From Brevundimonas sp. UBA2388 (GTDB lineage: Bacteria; Pseudomonadota; Alphaproteobacteria; Caulobacterales; Caulobacteraceae), in NCBI GenBank assembly GCA_002343425.1, contig DDSO01000014.1:1-11612 (forward strand): a stretch of 11,612 nt of DNA, given 5' to 3'. The stretch's first letter is position 1. Every line of letters starts with the position of its first letter. Position numbers and translations under genes: made by a program. Below the pieces are notes generated by a model, which made no database searches, was not told where the DNA came from, and was given only the letters and a program-made list of their open reading frames with translations. Below, piece by piece: positions 8,487 through 11,612 of the stretch.

Positions 8487-8508
8487 ATCCCGATGCGGCG
8501 GCCGGGAT
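8487..8508 (-). promoter_or_regulatory. rpsF leader hairpin with CCG-containing loop (possible S6:S18 autoregulatory site)
   Basis: On the - strand ATCCCG and CGGGAT form a perfect 6-bp stem around the 10-nt loop GCCGCCGCAT, 62 nt upstream of the rpsF start. Leaders bound by the S6:S18 complex in other bacteria show a hairpin with a conserved CCG in a loop. The match here is by eye only and may be coincidental in GC-rich DNA. Confidence 0.35.
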
Positions 8509-8540
8509 GGCTTCCCGAACCCTTTGGAGCTCCGCGACCG

Positions 8541-8552
8541 GGACCGAAGTCC
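8541..8552 (-). promoter_or_regulatory. UUCG-tetraloop hairpin at the 5' end of the rpsF leader
   Basis: On the - strand GGAC-TTCG-GTCC is a perfect 4-bp stem closed by a C(UUCG)G tetraloop, an exceptionally stable RNA fold. It would begin within roughly ten bases of the transcription start predicted from the -10 element at 8566-8571. No T-run follows, so it is not a terminator. It may protect the transcript 5' end. Confidence 0.5.
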
Positions 8553-8565
8553 TGGAAAGGCGGCG

Positions 8566-8594
8566 CGTATAGGGGAAAAGGGCCAGGGGAGCAA
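8566..8594 (-). promoter_or_regulatory. predicted promoter of rpsF-rpsR-rplI
   Basis: On the - strand TTGCTC (8594-8589) and TATACG (8571-8566) are 17 bp apart, a good housekeeping-sigma arrangement. It predicts a leader of about 135 nt before the rpsF ATG. The -35 begins 12 bp after the stop of the upstream receptor gene, and no terminator lies between them. Prediction from consensus only. Confidence 0.5.
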
Positions 8595-8606
8595 GGCGCG
8601 TGACGG

Positions 8607-10670
8607 CTAGAAGGACCGCCTGACGCTGACATAGGCCTGGCTGCTGCCGAAACTGCGGCTGGTCTCGGTGTAGACGGGCGTCCCGACGTTCCGCGGCGCG
8701 TTGAACAGGGTGAAATCGCTTTCGCTGTCCGAGGCGATGTAGAAGCCGCCCGAGATGCTCCACGTCGCGTCGGGGCGCCAGGTGATGTTCAGGCTGGCGG
8801 TAGGGTCCGAGCGGAAATTCGACAGGGTGCTGGGCGAAAAGCTGCGCCCCTCCGATCCGCTGTTGGCGCTCACGCTCCAGCTGATCCGCTCGGCGACGAG
8901 GTTCTGGCTGAGGGCGATGGACCAGCCCGAGACCTGTTCGCCCGACAGGCGACGATCTTCGAATGTCACGGGATCCGTGGTGTTGGACCAGCGATAATAG
9001 ACCTGGCCCGCCAGGATACCGCCGTCGAGGCCGAAGCGATCCAGTGGCAACCGGCTGGACAGTGTCAGCTTGTCCCGCGTCGCCGTGCCGACGTTGCGGG
9101 TGATGTTGAAGGTGCGCGGCGTCGTTCCGCCCGGCGGTATCTCCTGGATCACCACGGTCCCGAGGACGTCCGAGAAGTCCTCATGGATGAACTCGGCGAC
9201 GAAGGAGCCCTGCCGGTCGAAAAGCCGCTCGTAGCGGGCGGTGGCCAGCCAGGTCTGCGCCGGCCGGATATCCGGATTGCCCCGCCCGAAGATGCCGGTT
9301 GCGAAGGCCGCCGAGGCGGTGAAGGCGCCGAACGACAGCTGGTCGACGTTCTTCTCCAGCTTGAAGGTCACGGTGTTGCGAGGGGCCGGCGTCCAGGTGA
9401 GGTTCAGTCGCGGCTTCAGATAGCCCAGCGACGTCTCGCCCTCGCCGGCGGTGCCGGTGGCGGTGATGCTGGACAGTTCGTATCGCAGGTTGGCCTCGAC
9501 GCTCAGATCGGCCCGCGCGGCCCACCGGGCGGTGATGAAGGTCTCGCTGCGCAGTTCCTCGACCCGGGTGTCGTCACCCGGCAGCAGCAGCGGGCTGTCG
9601 TCGAAGGTGTAGGCGCTCGAACTGTCGACCCAGTTGAGCGCCGCCTCGGTCCCGGTTTCGAAGCTGATGTCGCCGAACCCGGTTTCCAGATCGGCGAATT
9701 TCAGCGTCGCGCCCAGAATGCTCTCGCCCGACAGCTGGTCGCTCAGAACATCGGAGGTGAAGGCCGGCGTGTCGTACTGGCTCGTATTGTTGTTGTCGGT
9801 GACCGACTGGAAGCCGACCAGTTCCAGATTCATCCCGCGCGGCAGGCTGCGGGTCCAGCGAAGCCCGGCCTCGCCCCGCCAGCGCACGGCGTCCGAAAGG
9901 CTGCTCTCCTGACCGCCGGGCAGGATCAGGGTTTCCGCCCCCTCGTACAGACTGCCGTTGTAGTTGATCAGGGCGTTGGCCCGGATACGCCCGCCGCCGA
10001 AGGGGCCCTCATAGACGCCGGTCGCCTCGGCCGTCGAATATTCGAATGCGCCGTCGTCGAGTCCGATCATGATGACGTCGCCGGACGGGTTCCGGCGCTC
10101 GCGGACGTTGTCGGACTCCTGACTGCCGGCGTTGAAGCGGAACGATCCGTCCATGGAGCGGCCGTCCCGTTGGCGCTGGGCCTGGATGCTGACGCTGGGC
10201 TGGAGCCGGCCCTGATCGGTCAACGTCATGGTGCTGCTCATCGCCCCGGTGACGCCGGCGTCAGGTCGGCGGATGACATTGGCGACCACCGACTTGCCCT
10301 GCATGTCGATGCCGCCCGCCCCGGCGCGCACAATGTCGATGCGCAGCACCTGCGAAGCCGGGATGCGCGACAGGACGGTGGACAGGGCGTCGCTGCGCGT
10401 CGGCGGACGCTCGCCGTCAATCAGGACGTTGCCGGCCGTGCCCGCGAATCCCCGCGCCGATGTTCCGCCGTCGAACTGGAAGCCTGGAATACGGCTGATC
10501 ATGTCCCAGGCCGTGACCGGACGGAACTCGGTGAAATACGACGGGGCGTATGGCGTAACGTTCGGATCGGCCGGGACCGGGGTCTGGGCGAACGCCGCGC
10601 CGGCAAGCAGGGCCGGGAGCAGGAGTACAGACGCGCCGAGCAGTCGCCAGCGCCCGCGTGTTCCGGCCAT
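8607..10670 (-). CDS. TonB-dependent outer-membrane receptor
   Basis: Outer-membrane ligand-gated transporter energised by TonB, 687 residues. A signal peptide covers about residues 1-28 (cleavage AFA|Q). The plug domain spans about 46-136: [12 protein letters not shown] (56-67), [19 protein letters not shown] (72-90), [16 protein letters not shown] (100-115) and the closing [11 protein letters not shown] (125-135). The rest alternates short aromatic-bounded strands as in a 22-strand barrel, and the protein ends in Phe as outer-membrane proteins usually do. I see no canonical TonB box between the signal peptide and the plug. There is also no carboxypeptidase-like or secretin/STN domain in front, so it is a simple receptor. 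The start at 10670 has a GGGGA 10 nt upstream. The substrate is unknown; no siderophore, vitamin or sugar genes adjoin it on this strand. Confidence 0.92.
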   Translation of the reverse strand: MAGTRGRWRLLGASVLLLPALLAGAAFAQTPVPADPNVTPYAPSYFTEFRPVTAWDMISRIPGFQFDGGTSARGFAGTAGNVLIDGERPPTRSDALSTVLSRIPASQVLRIDIVRAGAGGIDMQGKSVVANVIRRPDAGVTGAMSSTMTLTDQGRLQPSVSIQAQRQRDGRSMDGSFRFNAGSQESDNVRERRNPSGDVIMIGLDDGAFEYSTAEATGVYEGPFGGGRIRANALINYNGSLYEGAETLILPGGQESSLSDAVRWRGEAGLRWTRSLPRGMNLELVGFQSVTDNNNTSQYDTPAFTSDVLSDQLSGESILGATLKFADLETGFGDISFETGTEAALNWVDSSSAYTFDDSPLLLPGDDTRVEELRSETFITARWAARADLSVEANLRYELSSITATGTAGEGETSLGYLKPRLNLTWTPAPRNTVTFKLEKNVDQLSFGAFTASAAFATGIFGRGNPDIRPAQTWLATARYERLFDRQGSFVAEFIHEDFSDVLGTVVIQEIPPGGTTPRTFNITRNVGTATRDKLTLSSRLPLDRFGLDGGILAGQVYYRWSNTTDPVTFEDRRLSGEQVSGWSIALSQNLVAERISWSVSANSGSEGRSFSPSTLSNFRSDPTASLNITWRPDATWSISGGFYIASDSESDFTLFNAPRNVGTPVYTETSRSFGSSQAYVSVRRSF

Positions 10671-10712
10671 GTGTCTAGAATCCCCACCCGTGTCCGTGAG
10701 GAACCTTGACGC

Positions 10713-10746
10713 GTATTATGTCGGAGATGCGACCACTGCCTGTCAA
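10713..10746 (-). promoter_or_regulatory. possible promoter of the TonB-dependent receptor gene
   Basis: The 78-bp gap before the receptor has a perfect TTGACA (10746-10741, - strand) and an AT-rich CATAATAC (10720-10713). The spacing of 20-22 bp is longer than the usual 16-18, so this is only a candidate. No terminator was found for the membrane-protein gene upstream, so read-through is also possible. Confidence 0.3.
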
Positions 10747-10748
10747 AA

Positions 10749-11321
10749 TTACAGTCGGCCAAGGCTGAGGGACAGCCAGTTGAGCGGCCCTGCCGCGAGC
10801 AGCACGAAGGCGATGGCGTGCCACAAGAGCCGTCGCACGAAGATCAGCGAGGCGAACACCGCGAGCACAGACAGATCGACCAGCCGGGCCTCCAGGAGTT
10901 GTACGATATCCCGGCCGCCGGCGAGGGCCGCGACGCCCTCCACTGCAATCAGCCAGCCGAGGGCGGCGGTGAACAGGCTCCAGAAGTATGGGCCATTGCG
11001 GTCGTAGTAGAGCTTCAGGTCCAGACCGCCGGCCGGGATGTCGTCCGGCAGGGCGGCGGCTGCGAGGAGGAACAGGATCACCAGTTCGACCAGCAGGGGC
11101 AGGAACTGCCCGATGGTCATTCCTGTGTCCTGCGGGCTGTATGTGCTCCACCAGATCTGGATGATCGTCATGGCCACGAGCAGGGCGGCGAGCGGCGCGG
11201 CCCAGTGCCAGCGGACCGATCCGCCGGCGCGGATCAGCCGGTTCAGGCTGATCAGGATATCGACCAACGCGAGACCGATGATGATCGACGCCAGGACAGA
11301 GGTGTATTCGAATGCGCTCAT
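10749..11321 (-). CDS. hypothetical integral membrane protein, about six transmembrane segments
   Basis: 190 residues; I do not recognise the family. Hydrophobic segments lie at about 8-27, 40-60, 70-91, 112-133, 146-162 and 165-185, which predicts a six-span inner-membrane protein. The third and fourth are separated by a polar loop (PDDIPAGGLDLKLYYDRNG, 92-110), and a basic pair (RR, 163-164) stands between the last two. No enzyme motif or binding site could be picked out. The start at 11321 has a strong GGGGGAG a few bases upstream. It lies 61 bp after the SPOR-domain gene and 78 bp before the receptor gene, all on the - strand, so the three could be co-transcribed, but nothing in the sequence ties their functions together. 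Confidence 0.85.
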   Translation of the reverse strand: MSAFEYTSVLASIIIGLALVDILISLNRLIRAGGSVRWHWAAPLAALLVAMTIIQIWWSTYSPQDTGMTIGQFLPLLVELVILFLLAAAALPDDIPAGGLDLKLYYDRNGPYFWSLFTAALGWLIAVEGVAALAGGRDIVQLLEARLVDLSVLAVFASLIFVRRLLWHAIAFVLLAAGPLNWLSLSLGRL

Positions 11322-11382
11322 GCCGCTCCCCCGAACCGCGGTGGAGCCTAGGCCCGATCAGCGGCCTTCGCCAAGAGCAGCG

Positions 11383-11612
11383 TTACTCCGGCCGCACCAC
11401 CATACAGGTGACCCGACGCTCGGACAGGGTGGCGCAGGCGGCCTGGGCGGCTTGCTCGGTCATGCCGGTGAAGCGCGAGCGGTACCAGCCGCTGGCGTTC
11501 TGGACCGTGCGTTCCGCGGAGGTGAACTGGCTGCGGAAGCGGCGATTGATCTCGGTCAGCCAGTCGCGGGCGACGGTCTCATCGCGGAAGGCCCCGACCT
11601 GAACCGACCAGT
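11383..11612 (-). CDS. SPOR-domain protein C-terminus, probably a D,D-carboxypeptidase (5' partial)
   Basis: Only the last 75 residues are in the window; the start lies beyond its right edge. They form a SPOR domain, which binds denuded septal peptidoglycan: it opens with WSVQVGAFRDE, continues with a helix (ARDWLTEINRRF), a strand with RTVQNASGWYRSRF and a second helix (QAAQAACATL), and ends with RRVTCMVV before the TAA stop. The two cysteines near the end (in AACAT and TCMVV) could form a disulfide in the periplasm. In Caulobacterales this version, with an RxRFxG...C...CMV ending, is typical of the tail of penicillin-binding D-alanyl-D-alanine carboxypeptidases; the catalytic domain would be outside the window, so that identity is inference. 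Confidence 0.85.
   Translation of the reverse strand, partial: WSVQVGAFRDETVARDWLTEINRRFRSQFTSAERTVQNASGWYRSRFTGMTEQAAQAACATLSERRVTCMVVRPE

Noticed and set aside
8425..8763. Upstream extension of the rpsF open frame (242 codons in total)
   Set aside because: The canonical S6 start MALYEHTVM at 8424 has a strong ribosome-binding site, and the extension overlaps the end of the receptor gene and the promoter region.
9183..10709. Forward-strand open frame of about 508 codons across the TonB-dependent receptor gene
   Set aside because: Antisense shadow. The called frame has a signal peptide, plug domain, barrel pattern and terminal Phe, while the reverse frame has none of these.

Overview
The window is GC-rich with strong G/C bias at third codon positions. 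It looks like a chromosomal segment of an alphaproteobacterium, most likely a member of the Caulobacterales such as Brevundimonas or Caulobacter. The reasons are the extended alphaproteobacterial forms of S6, S18, L9 and DnaB, a Rap1a/Tai-like secreted protein, a SPOR-domain C-terminus of the type attached to D,D-carboxypeptidases, and an intergenic palindrome with a CCCGGC-GAAA-GCCGGG core. The taxonomic call is inference. No tRNA, rRNA, CRISPR array, IS element or prophage gene was seen.

Left arm (1-5054, + strand): a carbohydrate-uptake cluster. A MalF-type ABC permease, missing only its first few codons, overlaps a MalG-type permease by ATGA. After 155 bp holding a 136-bp element with perfect 32-bp inverted arms comes a 1059-residue secreted protein. 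That protein has a galactose-binding-like N-terminus, an F5/8 type C (discoidin) module and a six-hairpin glycosidase-like catalytic region. The simplest reading is that it trims an extracytoplasmic saccharide and the ABC importer takes up the products. The substrate-binding protein and ATPase are not in view.

Centre (5058-8594, - strand): housekeeping genes. rpsF-rpsR-rplI form a tight operon with a plausible promoter, a structured leader and a Rho-independent terminator after rplI. A small secreted Rap1a/Tai-like protein gene follows, then dnaB, the replicative helicase. The order rpsF-rpsR-rplI-dnaB is common in bacteria, and here the small secreted protein is wedged into it. dnaB converges on the glycosidase gene with only 3 bp between stop codons.

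Right arm (8607-11612, - strand): a compact TonB-dependent outer-membrane receptor, an unrecognised protein with about six membrane segments, and the C-terminal SPOR domain of a cell-wall protein that runs off the window.

The longest stretch without a gene is 8425-8606, which holds the rpsF promoter and leader. No gap exceeds 300 bases. I do not see a clearly new multi-gene system. The most notable items are the perfect-arm palindromic element whose edge carries the ribosome-binding site of the glycosidase gene, the rpsF leader hairpins, the multidomain glycosidase, and the Rap1a-like gene inside the ribosomal/replication cluster.
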